Of a stretch of DNA of 41,932 nucleotides, positions 15,496 through 24,502 are shown piece after piece; the first letter of the stretch is position 1; each line of letters opens with the position of its first letter. The position numbers and the translations under genes are program-made. Source of the stretch: JAJVIP01 sp964405835. Lineage in GTDB: Bacteria > Elusimicrobiota > Elusimicrobia > F11. The stretch is taken from positions 1 to 41,932 of the forward strand of contig CAYOPN010000020.1 of assembly GCA_964405835.1 (NCBI GenBank). The letters are read 5' to 3'. The notes under the pieces are model-generated. The model was not told the origin of the DNA and did no database searches. It saw nothing but the letters and a program-made list of their open reading frames with translations.

Positions 15496-16838
15496 GCTTT
15501 GACCAACTTTTGGTGGCGTGCTTTCATGCGTTTGATGCGTGGTGAGAGACCACGGTTCTTGAGGACTTTTCCGGCGATGTCATTGCGGAAATGCGCGTTC
15601 TTGAACGAAATCTTTTTTACGCCTTGGTACGCGCGCACGACGGCCGAATCCAGCGTTTTGCCGAGGCCCGTCACCGCGAGCACGCGCCCGCCTGTTGTCA
15701 CGATGGAAGATCCGCTCTGGCGCGTTCCCGCGTGAAACACATACACGGTACCATCTTTCTCGGCGTTCTCGAGTCCCGAGATCGGAAACCCGGTCTTAAA
15801 CGAATTTGGGTAACCGCCCGATGCCATCACGACCGTGCAAGCTGAGCCGGTCCTTAATTCCAGTTTCACGTTTTCGAGTTTTCCTTCAGCGACGGCCGTG
15901 AACACTTGGTACATGTCGGATTTGACGAGCGGCAACACCACTTCGGCTTCCGGGTCGCCGAGACGGCAATTAAATTCCAGGACTTTCGGGCCTTGCTTGG
16001 TGATCATGAGCCCGAAGTAAATGATGCCGCGGAAATCGAGTTGTTCGGAGGAGAGACCGCGCAGGAAGTTCTGGGTGATGTCTTTTTCCATGATCACGCG
16101 CGTGGTCTCATCGTAAAACGGCGTCGGCGCGTAGGCGCCCATCCCGCCGGTGTTGGGGCCGCGGTCGTTATCGAACACGCGTTTGTGGTCCTGCGAAGCC
16201 GGGAATGGCAGCACCGTTTTTCCATCGGTGAGCGCGATGATGCTGACTTCGGGGCCGCGCAAGGTTTCTTCCAATAAAATTTTCTTTCCGGCATCGCCGA
16301 ATTTTTTCTGTTCCATGATTTCGGTGATCGCTTTCACCAGCTCATCGGCCGATTGCGCCACGATCACGCCCTTTCCGGCCGCGAGGCCGTCGGCTTTCAG
16401 TACGCGGAACTTGCGGCCTTCGGCGGAGCGTACGAAGTCCTTCGCGTTGCGCGGATCTTCGAACATGCGGTATTCCGCGGTGGGTATCCCGTATTTGGTC
16501 ATGAATTCTTTTGCGAAAATTTTGCTGCCTTCGAGTTGGGCGGCCTTCTGGCTGGCGCCGACGACCAAGTGGCCTTTGGCGCGCAGCGCGTCGGAAAGTC
16601 CGGCAACAAGCGGCGCTTCGGGGCCTATGACGGTGAGCTTGATCTGGTTATCGACAATAAAACGGTCGACCGCGTTGGCATCGGTGACATCAAGTGGAGT
16701 GAGGGTTGCGAACAGGGACATGCCGGCGTTGCCCGGCGCACAAAATACTTTTCCAACACGCGGGCTCATCTTTAAGGAACGGGCAATGGCGTGTTCCCTC
16801 CCGCCCCCTCCGATCACCAAGACCGCGTCGAGACTCAT
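15492..16838 (-). CDS. purD: Phosphoribosylamine-glycine ligase (GAR synthetase)
   Basis: An ATP-grasp enzyme that makes GAR from phosphoribosylamine, glycine and ATP. The start is the ATG at 16836-16838 (MSLDAVLVIGGGGREHAIARSL), giving 448 residues, slightly longer than E. coli (429). It lies one base after the purF stop; upstream codons in frame are a shadow of purF. Motifs are GGGGREHAI, GPEAPLVAGLSD, LKADGLAAGKGVIVA, the ATP-grasp block GPEVSIIALTDGKTVLPFPASQDHKR, GPNTGGMGAY and LEFNCRLGDPEAEVVLP. The C-terminus is a basic tail (IKRMKARHQKLVKA). Its stop overlaps the GTG of pyrR. Confidence 0.97.
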   Translation of the reverse strand: MSLDAVLVIGGGGREHAIARSLKMSPRVGKVFCAPGNAGMSLFATLTPLDVTDANAVDRFIVDNQIKLTVIGPEAPLVAGLSDALRAKGHLVVGASQKAAQLEGSKIFAKEFMTKYGIPTAEYRMFEDPRNAKDFVRSAEGRKFRVLKADGLAAGKGVIVAQSADELVKAITEIMEQKKFGDAGKKILLEETLRGPEVSIIALTDGKTVLPFPASQDHKRVFDNDRGPNTGGMGAYAPTPFYDETTRVIMEKDITQNFLRGLSSEQLDFRGIIYFGLMITKQGPKVLEFNCRLGDPEAEVVLPLVKSDMYQVFTAVAEGKLENVKLELRTGSACTVVMASGGYPNSFKTGFPISGLENAEKDGTVYVFHAGTRQSGSSIVTTGGRVLAVTGLGKTLDSAVVRAYQGVKKISFKNAHFRNDIAGKVLKNRGLSPRIKRMKARHQKLVKA

Positions 16839-16839
16839 C

Positions 16840-18237
16840 TCAGCAGGGCACCGTGTTGTTGGATTGGACGCCTTTTTCGAGCGCGATCGGATATTTGCCC
16901 GTGAAACAGGCGGTGCAGAAATCTTTTTTGTCGAGGCGGGTGGAAGCGAGCATTCCGGCTTCACTAAGATAGGCGAGGCTGTTTACGCCGAGGTAGGCGC
17001 GGGTCTTTTCGATGGAATAACGCGCGGCGATCAGTTCCTTGGTGGTGGGCGTGTCGATGCCATAAAAACAAGGACTGATGATGGGAGGTGAACTGATTCG
17101 CATATGGACCTCCTTGACGCCGACCCGCTTGAGCATCCGCACGAGTTTGCGGCTGGTGGTGCCGCGGACAATGGAGTCGTCGACCAGAACAATTTTTTTA
17201 CCGACGAGAGCTTCAGCGACGGCATTGTACTTGATCTTCGCACCAAAGTCGCGGATGGACTGTTTGGGTTCGATAAACGTCCGGCCGATGTAATGGCTGC
17301 GAATGAGTCCCATGTCGAAGCGGATACCGGAGGCCTCCGCGTATCCCATGGCCGCAACCGAGGCCGAGTCCGGGATGGGAATGACCATGTCGGTGTCGGC
17401 CGGCGGCGGGGCCTCGCGCGCCAATTGACGCCCCATTTCGCGGCGAACTTCGTACACGTTGTGGCCAAAAATCCGGCTGTCGGGGCGCGAAAAATAGACG
17501 TATTCGAACACGCACATGGCTTTGTTCTTGGCTTTGGCGATGGTGTAGGAAGTGATGCCTTTGTTGGTGATGTCGATGAGTTCTCCCGGCTGCACGTCGC
17601 GCACATATTTAGCGCCGATCAAATCGAACGCGCTCGTTTCGGAGGCCACTGTCCACGTCTTGCCGATGCGGCCCAATGCCAGAGGACGAACACCATACGG
17701 ATCGCGCGCGGCCAAAATTCCTTTCTTCGTGATGAACACAAAACAATAAGCGCCGCGCAGTTGGCGCAACGCGTCTAACAGGGGCCGCACAAAACCGGTC
17801 TCTTTGGATTTCGCAAACAGGTGCAGCACCACTTCGGTGTCGGAATTTGTTTGAAATATCGCGCCTTTCTCTTCCAGTTTCTTTCGGAGTTCAATCGCGT
17901 TGGTCAGGTTGCCGTTGTGGGCGACCGCGATTTTGCCGTTGCCGGTGTTGACCGAGATCGGCTGGCAGTTTTTTACGGAGGAGTCCCCCGCCGTCGAGTA
18001 ACGCACGTGGCCGATCGCATGGTTGCCGGTGAGCGCGTCAAGGGTGGGTTTGTTGAACACATCGGCCACGAGGCCCATACCGAGTTGCGTGTGAAGGCCT
18101 GAGCCATTGTAGGTCACGATGCCGGCCGCTTCCTGTCCGCGGTGCTGCAAAGCGTAGAGCGAAAGATATGCAAGGCGTGCTGCGTCCGGGCTGCCGTGAA
18201 TTCCAGCAATGCCGCACTCTTCGTGCATGCTATCCAT
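16840..18237 (-). CDS. purF: Amidophosphoribosyltransferase, Fe-S/propeptide type
   Basis: PurF commits PRPP to purine synthesis. I chose ATG 18237 (MDSMHEECGIAGIHG), giving 465 residues; ATG 18228 is an alternative. The seven or four residues before CGIAGI would be a self-cleaved propeptide exposing the catalytic N-terminal Cys, as in the Bacillus-type enzyme. Cysteines suited to a [4Fe-4S] cluster are present: one in NKAMCVFEYVYF, one in SSPPIISPCFYG, and a CxxC in KKDFCTACFTG. The PRPP motif is IVLVDDSIVRGTTSRK. This contrasts with the cluster-free E. coli form. A half unit of palindromic repeat A abuts the start. Confidence 0.96.
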   Translation of the reverse strand: MDSMHEECGIAGIHGSPDAARLAYLSLYALQHRGQEAAGIVTYNGSGLHTQLGMGLVADVFNKPTLDALTGNHAIGHVRYSTAGDSSVKNCQPISVNTGNGKIAVAHNGNLTNAIELRKKLEEKGAIFQTNSDTEVVLHLFAKSKETGFVRPLLDALRQLRGAYCFVFITKKGILAARDPYGVRPLALGRIGKTWTVASETSAFDLIGAKYVRDVQPGELIDITNKGITSYTIAKAKNKAMCVFEYVYFSRPDSRIFGHNVYEVRREMGRQLAREAPPPADTDMVIPIPDSASVAAMGYAEASGIRFDMGLIRSHYIGRTFIEPKQSIRDFGAKIKYNAVAEALVGKKIVLVDDSIVRGTTSRKLVRMLKRVGVKEVHMRISSPPIISPCFYGIDTPTTKELIAARYSIEKTRAYLGVNSLAYLSEAGMLASTRLDKKDFCTACFTGKYPIALEKGVQSNNTVPC

Positions 18238-18270
18238 TGGATCCCGGCTTAAAGACATGCCGGGATGACA
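18238..18270. repeat. Half unit of palindromic repeat family A
   Basis: One hairpin, ATCCCGGC-loop-GCCGGGAT with loop TTAAAGACAT, ends in the typical TGACA. Only half of the 90-bp element is present, and it fills the gap between the purQ stop and the purF start. A small adjacent hairpin (GACAC-TTC-GTGTC, 18267-18279) overlaps the purQ stop codon. Confidence 0.75.
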
Positions 18271-18277
18271 CTTCGTG

Positions 18278-19078
18278 TCAGTTAACGAATTGTTTTGCAT
18301 AAGCGACGGCCTTCTCCCAGAACCAATATCCTTCTCCGTACTCGGTGGCGGACGCGCGGTTGGTCCAATTCGGATGCTGATAGCGCGAAACAAACCGTTC
18401 CGGGTGCGGCATGAGACCGACCACGTTCCCCGCTTTGTTGCAAAGCCCGGCGATATCGGCCTGCGAACCGTTCGGGTTTTTTGAATAACGGAACACAACT
18501 TGTCCGTTTTTCTTGAGCGAGGCGAGCACTTTCGGCGTGAGCGTCAAAAATTTTCCCTCTCCGTGCGCGATCGGCAATTCAAAATCGGCCGGCATGCCCT
18601 TTAACCATTTCGCGGCGGAGGATGTTGTCTTAAGTCCGGTCCAGTGGCATTGGAAGCGCGCGGAGTCGTTCAAGGACAACGTCACGCTTTGTTTCTCGTC
18701 CATGGCGGTGAAGCCGGGCAGGAGCCCCGTTTTCACAAGCACCTGGAAGCCGTTGCAGACGCCGATGACGAGTTTCTTGGACTCCACGAACCGCACCAAC
18801 TGTTCGCGCAACTTCAAACGCATTTCGTTGGCCAATACTTTGCCGGCGGAAATGTCGTCCCCATAGGAAAACCCGCCGGGGATCACAATCATGTGGAACG
18901 GGTGCACGCGCAAAGACCCGCTCAAAAGTTGGTTGATGTGCGCGGTCTGGCATTCGGCGCCGGCGAGCTCCAGCGCGTGAATGGTCTCGTTGTCGCAATT
19001 GGTGCCGGCCGCGCGGATGATCAGCGCTTTCGGCTTGTTTTTGTTGGAGCTCACAGGCCCTTGATGGCGTTTTTCCAT
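18278..19078 (-). CDS. purQ: FGAM synthase glutaminase subunit
   Basis: A class I glutamine amidotransferase that supplies ammonia to PurL for FGAM synthesis. The nucleophile Cys lies in VIGVCNGFQVLVKTG and the His-Glu pair in GLMPHPERFVS. The N-terminal ALIIRAAGTNCDNETIHALELAGAE is typical. At 266 residues it resembles the longer PurQ type that pairs with a small PurL and PurS. ATG 19078 is used, giving a 28-base overlap with purL; GTG 19054, overlapping the purL stop as GTGA, is equally possible and would remove 8 non-conserved residues. Confidence 0.95.
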   Translation of the reverse strand: MEKRHQGPVSSNKNKPKALIIRAAGTNCDNETIHALELAGAECQTAHINQLLSGSLRVHPFHMIVIPGGFSYGDDISAGKVLANEMRLKLREQLVRFVESKKLVIGVCNGFQVLVKTGLLPGFTAMDEKQSVTLSLNDSARFQCHWTGLKTTSSAAKWLKGMPADFELPIAHGEGKFLTLTPKVLASLKKNGQVVFRYSKNPNGSQADIAGLCNKAGNVVGLMPHPERFVSRYQHPNWTNRASATEYGEGYWFWEKAVAYAKQFVN

Positions 19079-21528
19079 AGGTCCTTTAGTTTCTTTACGG
19101 GTTCTTGCACGATCGTTAGATTGTTTTCTTTGACCACAAAATCCACTTTCTTGGTTGTTGTTCCAATCAATTCGACGAACAACGCGCCCATCGTTTGTTC
19201 GAACGCGAGTTTGTGGTCGGGTGACACTTCCACGAGGAAGCGCGACGGCGTCTCCGAGAACAGGAACGTGGCGGATTCCCAGCCTTTTCCGGGCAATTGC
19301 AATTCCACGCCGGCCGCGCCACCGAACGCCATCTCGGCCGCGGCCACCGCGAGCCCGCCTTCCGAAAGATCGTGCGCCGACAACACGAGCTTGTGTTTCA
19401 TGGCGCCTTGGAGTTTCTTGTAGATCACGCGCGCTTCGCCGAAATTAATGGTCGGAAGTTTTCCTTCTTTCAAGCCCCACAGCCGAGCCGCGAGCGAGCC
19501 GAGCAGTTCGCCGCGTGTTTCACCGACGAGATAAAGCAGGTTTCCCGCGCCTTTGATATTGGAAGAAACACACCCGCGCACGTCATCGATGACCCCGATC
19601 GCAGAAACGAGCAGCGTGGGCGGGATCGAATGCACGGCGCCGTCCGGCGAGCGCCACGTGTTATGAAAGCTGTCTTTGCCCGAGATGAACGGCAGTTGGT
19701 ACGCGATCGCCGCTTCTTTGGCGCCTTCGGACGCGCGCACGAGGCCGCCCAAGTCGTAGGTGTTCTTGGCGTCGCCCCAGCAGAAATTGTCGAGGATCGC
19801 GGCGTGTTTGAGACCGCCGCCGACCGCAATGAGGTTTCGGTACGCTTCATCGACGGCCAGCTTGGCCATGATGTACGGATCGAATTTCCCCAATTCAGGA
19901 TTGAGTCCGTTTGAGACGGCGACCCCTTTCCAGCCGGAAAGTTTTGGGCGGAACACGCAGGCGTCGGTCGGCGCGTCGTGCTCATTCCCCATAAATGGCT
20001 TGATGATGCTGCCGCCTTGCACTTCATGATCGTACTGGCGAACCACGGATTCTTTGCTGGCGATGATTGGGTGAGATAACAGCGCTTTCAAAGTATCGGG
20101 CACCGTCATCCTGGAATGTTTTAATCCAGGATCCATTTTACCGTCGGTTAAAGTGGGCCCTGGATTACGAATTTCCAGGGCGACGGAATCACTGCGATAC
20201 ACTTCACAGTGCTTATTGGAGTTCCATACGGCGTCGAGTTCGAGTTTCGGGCAGCCGTCGTGCAAGAAGCCCATGTCGATTTCGGCCACCACTTCGTTCT
20301 GGTAGGCCACGGTCAGTTTTTTGTCGTTGGTGAATTCACCGATCACGACCGCTTCGACGTCCTCGGCGCGGAACATTGCGCTCAAGGTGTTCCAGTTCGA
20401 TGGCGGAACGGCGAGCACCATGCGTTCTTGTGATTCCGAAAGCCAAATCTCCCAGGGCGCCAAGCCCGGATATTTGAGCGGCGCTTTTTCCAGGTTCACG
20501 CGCACACCGGTCTCTTTGCCGAGTTCGCCGATGGCCGATGAGAAACCGCCCGCCCCACAGTCGGTCACCGAACGGTAAAGTTTTTTATCGCGCGCCTGGA
20601 GCAACACGTCCATCGCTTTCTTTTCGACGATGGCGTGGCCGATCTGGACCACCGAAGATGTAATGCCTTTTTCGAGCGGCGCCGATGAGAACGTAGCACC
20701 GTGAATGCCATCGCGGCCCGTGCGGCCGCCCACGGTCACGACCAGATCGCCCGGTAGGACCGTTTTCTTGATCGCGTCGTTCGGAATAAGCCCGACCGTT
20801 CCGCAGAACACGAGCGGGTTGCCGGTGTAACCCGGATCAAAATAGATGGCGCCGTTGGCGGTTGGGATGCCCATGCGGTTGCCGTAATCGCGCACGCCGC
20901 TGACGACGCCGTTGGCGATGCGTTTCGGGTGCAGCATGCCTTCGCGCAGCGTTTCGGGTTTGGTGTCGAGCATGCCGAAACAGAACACATCGGTGTTCAT
21001 GACCGGTTTGCCACCCAAGCCGCAGCCGAGAATGTCACGGATCACGCCGCCCAATCCCGTGCCCGCGCCACCGTATGGCTCCAGCGCCGACGGATGATTG
21101 TGTGTCTCAACTTTGAACGCAATGGCGTCGGTTTCATCAAAAGCGATTACGCCGGCGTTGTCTTCAAACACCGACAAACACCAGGGCATGTTCAAATCAC
21201 GCGTGGCGCGGAAGACGGTCTCTTTCAAAAGGTTTTCATAGCGCTTGTCGCCGAGCGGCGTTTCACCGGACAAAACTTCCTCGCGGTAATTGCAGCGCGC
21301 GCGGAACGTCTTGTGGTAGCAATGCTCGCTCCAGGTCTGCGCGATGGTTTCGAGTTCCGCGTCGGTCGGGTCGCGCTGAATCGAACCGAAATGCGACTGC
21401 ACCTTTTTCATCTCCAGAAGCGAGAGCGACAGCATGCCCTCGCGGCTGATGCGCTCCAACTCGGCGTCGGAGGCGTCGCGCACGTTGACGGTGTTCGCCG
21501 CCTTAGATCTTTCGGATACGGATGTCAT
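19051..21528 (-). CDS. purL: FGAM synthase large subunit (small-type PurL) with repeat insertion
   Basis: The ATP-dependent FGAM synthase catalytic subunit, working with PurQ and PurS. Motifs include TWSEHCYHKTF, FKVETHNHPSALEPYGGAGTG, GGVIRDILG, DCGAGGFSSAIGELG, WLSESQERMVLAV, ISGKDSFHN and LSAHDLSEGGLAVAAAEMAFGG. At 825 residues it is longer than typical small PurLs (about 740). Part of the excess is residues about 449-476 (RNPGPTLTDGKMDPGLKHSR region), encoded by a family A palindromic repeat between the two pseudo-symmetric halves. The start overlaps purS by 26 bases. Confidence 0.97.
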   Translation of the reverse strand: MTSVSERSKAANTVNVRDASDAELERISREGMLSLSLLEMKKVQSHFGSIQRDPTDAELETIAQTWSEHCYHKTFRARCNYREEVLSGETPLGDKRYENLLKETVFRATRDLNMPWCLSVFEDNAGVIAFDETDAIAFKVETHNHPSALEPYGGAGTGLGGVIRDILGCGLGGKPVMNTDVFCFGMLDTKPETLREGMLHPKRIANGVVSGVRDYGNRMGIPTANGAIYFDPGYTGNPLVFCGTVGLIPNDAIKKTVLPGDLVVTVGGRTGRDGIHGATFSSAPLEKGITSSVVQIGHAIVEKKAMDVLLQARDKKLYRSVTDCGAGGFSSAIGELGKETGVRVNLEKAPLKYPGLAPWEIWLSESQERMVLAVPPSNWNTLSAMFRAEDVEAVVIGEFTNDKKLTVAYQNEVVAEIDMGFLHDGCPKLELDAVWNSNKHCEVYRSDSVALEIRNPGPTLTDGKMDPGLKHSRMTVPDTLKALLSHPIIASKESVVRQYDHEVQGGSIIKPFMGNEHDAPTDACVFRPKLSGWKGVAVSNGLNPELGKFDPYIMAKLAVDEAYRNLIAVGGGLKHAAILDNFCWGDAKNTYDLGGLVRASEGAKEAAIAYQLPFISGKDSFHNTWRSPDGAVHSIPPTLLVSAIGVIDDVRGCVSSNIKGAGNLLYLVGETRGELLGSLAARLWGLKEGKLPTINFGEARVIYKKLQGAMKHKLVLSAHDLSEGGLAVAAAEMAFGGAAGVELQLPGKGWESATFLFSETPSRFLVEVSPDHKLAFEQTMGALFVELIGTTTKKVDFVVKENNLTIVQEPVKKLKDLWKNAIKGL
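20104..20185. repeat. Palindromic repeat family A inside purL
   Basis: An 82-bp diverged copy translated within purL. The left hairpin is ATCCTGGA-loop-TCCAGGAT and the right hairpin is GCCCTGG-loop-CCAGGGC. The outer ends CGTCATCC and GGGCGACG are recognisably those of the 90-bp family. The purL frame is open throughout. Confidence 0.8.
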
Positions 21529-21997
21529 GGATTAATTCATTCGCCAACACTTTCTTGGCAAGGTCTTCAATTACACGGCTGGTTTTGGTTTTTGGAAAAA
21601 CGTAACGCATCGCCGAGGCGGCGCGGAACGGGCGCTGATAACCCAAGTCGTGCAAGCCTTTCTCCACGGTTTCACCGACCGGGTCTGTGACGCCGGGTTT
21701 CGGCCAGATGTCGAGCACAAAGCCCACGCTCGCAGCGGCGGTTTTCTTTTTCGCTTTCTTCTCGGCTTTCGGGTCATCGATCACGACGGTTTCGACCACC
21801 GGATCGACCAGCAAGGTGTCGGCGATGTTCTGAATTGCTTTCACGTCAAAATTTCCCTCAATCTTGAACAACCGCTGCGTTTGCACGGCGGCCGTTGCGG
21901 GTGTTTCCCCCCGTTCGATCAAATCCGAGCGCACTTGTTTTGCGAGCGGATCAAACTCGGGTTTTTTCGGATGGATCTCGATAATCATATTCGTCAT
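21503..21997 (-). CDS. purS: PurS-like FGAM synthase subunit, tandem double-domain form
   Basis: PurS bridges PurL and PurQ and is usually about 80 residues. This protein has 164 and looks like two PurS units fused. Unit 1 (about residues 4-73) is MIIEIHPKKPEFDPLAKQV...VETVVID. Unit 2 (about 90-164) is FVLDIWPKPGVTDPVGETV...LIHDIRIRKI. They are joined by a charged linker (KAEKKAKKKTAAAS). Each unit has the IxPKPxxxDPxGxxV-like opening and the RxGK/RYVFxK-like second strand expected of PurS. Position directly before purL supports the role. ATG 21988 may be the true start; ATG 21997 lies inside a palindromic repeat. Confidence 0.85.
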   Translation of the reverse strand: MTNMIIEIHPKKPEFDPLAKQVRSDLIERGETPATAAVQTQRLFKIEGNFDVKAIQNIADTLLVDPVVETVVIDDPKAEKKAKKKTAAASVGFVLDIWPKPGVTDPVGETVEKGLHDLGYQRPFRAASAMRYVFPKTKTSRVIEDLAKKVLANELIHDIRIRKI

Positions 21998-22081
21998 CCC
22001 CGCGAAAGCGGGGATCCAGTCCTTGAACTTGTATTTAAAATCATGTTTACAAACTGGATTCCCGCTTTCGCGGGAATGACG
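21992..22081. repeat. Palindromic repeat family A at the purC-purS junction
   Basis: A 90-bp copy with hairpins CCCCGCGAAAGCGGGG and TTCCCGCTTTCGCGGGAA and outer ends CGTCAT / ATGACG. The purC frame enters it and stops at 22047-22049, giving the C-terminal SSFPRKRESSL. The first possible purS ATG (21995-21997) lies at its other end. GGGGA of the repeat sits 8 bases before the second ATG (21988), where it could act as a ribosome site. Confidence 0.92.
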
Positions 22082-22943
22082 AACCAGTTATCCGTTCGAA
22101 CGCATCCAGGTATTTGTCCAACGTCTTCTTCACGATCTCGGGCGGCAGCGCCGGTACCGGCGGTTTTTTGTCCCACTTGATGCTTTCCAGGTAATCGCGC
22201 ACAAATTGTTTGTCGAACGAATCTTGCGCGCGGCCCTTCGCGTAGGTCTTCATGTCCCAGAAGCGCGAAGAGTCGGGCGTCATCACTTCGTCGATCAAAA
22301 TGGGCTGGCCGCCTACCATGCCGAATTCAAATTTTGTGTCCGCGAGAATGATGCCGCGCGATTCGGCCCAGGCGCGGCCTGCCTCATAAAGCTCCAAACT
22401 CTTTTTGCGCAGCGTGTTCGCGAGCGGCAGGCCGATCTGCGCGGCCATTTCGTCGAACGTCATGTTCTCGTCGTGCGCTCCCCCTTCGGCTTTTGTGGTC
22501 GGGGTAAAAATTGGTTCGGGCAGCTTCTCAGACTCGGAAAGCCCGGCCGGCAATTTGATTCCGCAAATTGATTGTGTCTTCTGATAATCCTTCCAGCCAG
22601 AACCCGCCAGATAACCGCGCACGATGCATTCCACTTCCAATTTGTCGGTCTTCTGCACAAGCATTGAGCGGCGGTCGAGTTGGGCCGCGAACGGCTTGGC
22701 AGCAGGCGGAAATTTGTTCACGTCGGCGGAAATCAGGTGGTTCGCAATGACGCCTTCCAACTTCTTGAACCAGAAAACGGAGATTTCGTTCAATATTTTT
22801 CCCTTGTCCGGGACCGGCGTCGGCAAAACGAAATCGAACGCGGAGATTCGATCGGACGCCACCAACAACAGTTGGTTCCCCAAATCATAAACATCCCGCA
22901 CTTTTCCCCGGCGGAACAGCGGAAGATTGATGTCCTGGGCCAT
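22047..22943 (-). CDS. purC: SAICAR synthetase
   Basis: PurC ligates CAIR and aspartate to SAICAR. I chose ATG 22943 (MAQDINLPLFRRGKVRDVYDLG), giving 298 residues; ATG 22961 (MGITAEM...) would overlap guaA by 10 bases. It belongs to the longer, yeast-like PurC type. Motifs are RRGKVRDVYDLGNQLLLVASDRISAFD, VRGYLAGSGWKDY, DTKFEFGM and DEVMTPDSSRFW. The C-terminus after YLDAFERITG is SSFPRKRESSL, encoded by a family A repeat, replacing the native end. Catalytic residues are upstream and intact, so activity is expected. Confidence 0.96.
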   Translation of the reverse strand: MAQDINLPLFRRGKVRDVYDLGNQLLLVASDRISAFDFVLPTPVPDKGKILNEISVFWFKKLEGVIANHLISADVNKFPPAAKPFAAQLDRRSMLVQKTDKLEVECIVRGYLAGSGWKDYQKTQSICGIKLPAGLSESEKLPEPIFTPTTKAEGGAHDENMTFDEMAAQIGLPLANTLRKKSLELYEAGRAWAESRGIILADTKFEFGMVGGQPILIDEVMTPDSSRFWDMKTYAKGRAQDSFDKQFVRDYLESIKWDKKPPVPALPPEIVKKTLDKYLDAFERITGSSFPRKRESSL

Positions 22944-22951
22944 TTCCGCGG

Positions 22952-24478
22952 TTATTCCCATTCTATTGTTGCCGGAGGCTTGGAGGAGATATCGAGGACC
23001 ACTCTGTTGATTCCTTTTACCTCGTTGATGATCCGGTTTGAAATGCGCGAAAGCACGGGGCGCGGAAGGTCGGCCCAGTCGGCGGTCATGGCGTCCTGCG
23101 AGGTCACGGCGCGCACGGCCACCGTGTTTTCGTAGGTGCGGTTGTCGCCCATTACGCCGACGGATTTGACCGGGAGCAACACCGCAAACGCCTGCCAAAG
23201 TTTATCGTACAGGTCGGCCGCGCGGATTTCCATTTCCACGATCAAGTCGGCTTCCTGCAAAAGTTTCACGCGTTCTTTGGTGACTTCGCCCAAGATGCGG
23301 ATCGCGAGGCCCGGCCCTGGGAACGGATGGCGGTTGATGAGCTCGTTCGGAAGTCCGAGCTCGCGGCCCAATGCGCGCACTTCGTCTTTAAAGAGATAAC
23401 GCAGCGGCTCAACCAGCTTGAGTTTCATTTTCTTCGGAAGCCCGCCCACGTTGTGGTGGGTTTTGATGGTGGCCGAGGGACCTTTCACTGAGACGCTCTC
23501 GATCACGTCCGGATAAAGCGTTCCTTGCGCGAGGAATTTCACGTTCTTGATCTTCTTGGCCTCGGCGTCGAACACACGGATAAATTCTTTGCCGATCGTT
23601 TTCCGTTTGGTTTCGGGATCGGTGACGCCCTTGAGTTTTTTCAGAAACGCAGCGCTCGCGTCGATGATTTTCAAATTGTTGCCCATGGACCCGTCAAAGA
23701 TCCGTTTCATGCGTTCTTTTTCGCCGGAGCGGAGCACGCCGTTGTCAACGAAAATCGCGGTGAGCTGGTCACCGATGGCTTTGTGTAGCAACGCGGCGGC
23801 GACCGCCGAGTCCACGCCACCTGACAGGCCCAAAATGACTTTCTCCTCGCCGACCTGGTTTTGGATTTCGCGGATCGCTTCGTCCACGAACGACTTCATG
23901 CTCCAGGCGGCCGGATCGCCGCAGATCTGATGCGTGAAATTTTTGATCATGTCGACGCCGTTCGGTGTGTGGTGCACTTCCGGATGGAACTGCACGCCCA
24001 TGATTTTGCGGCTTTCGTGTTTGATTGCGCAGTGCGGCGCGTTGTCCGACACCGCGATGGTGGTAAAGCCGCTCGGCATTTTCGTGACCGCGTCGCCGTG
24101 GCTCATCCACACCGGCATGTGGTTCGGAAGGCCTGTGAAGATGGAATTGTTGGACATGAGTTTAATGGTCGCGGGGCCGTATTCGCGTTTCGCCGCAGCC
24201 TGGACTTTGCCGCCGAAGTGTTCAACCAGAAGCTGCAATCCGTAACAGATGCCCAGGATCGGCACGCCGCCGTCCCAGATCCCTTTGTCGGGTTTCGGCG
24301 CTTTCTTCTCGTACACGCTGGACGGGCCGCCCGAGAGGATCACGCCGCTCGGTTTTAATTTTTCAATCGTCGACCAGGGGGTTGAGAACGGATGGATCTC
24401 GCAATAAACATTTGATTCGCGCACTTTGCGCGCGATGAGCTGGGTGTACTGCGAGCCGAAATCCAAAATAACAATCAT
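22952..24478 (-). CDS. guaA: GMP synthase (glutamine-hydrolysing)
   Basis: Converts XMP to GMP. It is full length at 508 residues. The glutaminase domain (1 to about 190) has the nucleophile Cys in LGICYGLQLL and the His-Glu pair in VQFHPEVHHT. The ATP pyrophosphatase P-loop is GLSGGVDSAVAAALLHKA. The C-terminal dimer domain has RHPFPGPGLAIRILGEVT and ends in the conserved IEWE. The start has an AGAGGA ribosome site. It directly follows guaB3, separated by a hairpin-bearing gap, so the whole IMP-to-GMP branch is encoded by adjacent genes. Confidence 0.97.
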   Translation of the reverse strand: MIVILDFGSQYTQLIARKVRESNVYCEIHPFSTPWSTIEKLKPSGVILSGGPSSVYEKKAPKPDKGIWDGGVPILGICYGLQLLVEHFGGKVQAAAKREYGPATIKLMSNNSIFTGLPNHMPVWMSHGDAVTKMPSGFTTIAVSDNAPHCAIKHESRKIMGVQFHPEVHHTPNGVDMIKNFTHQICGDPAAWSMKSFVDEAIREIQNQVGEEKVILGLSGGVDSAVAAALLHKAIGDQLTAIFVDNGVLRSGEKERMKRIFDGSMGNNLKIIDASAAFLKKLKGVTDPETKRKTIGKEFIRVFDAEAKKIKNVKFLAQGTLYPDVIESVSVKGPSATIKTHHNVGGLPKKMKLKLVEPLRYLFKDEVRALGRELGLPNELINRHPFPGPGLAIRILGEVTKERVKLLQEADLIVEMEIRAADLYDKLWQAFAVLLPVKSVGVMGDNRTYENTVAVRAVTSQDAMTADWADLPRPVLSRISNRIINEVKGINRVVLDISSKPPATIEWE

Positions 24479-24502
24479 GATATTCCTCTAGCGATTACCT
24501 GC

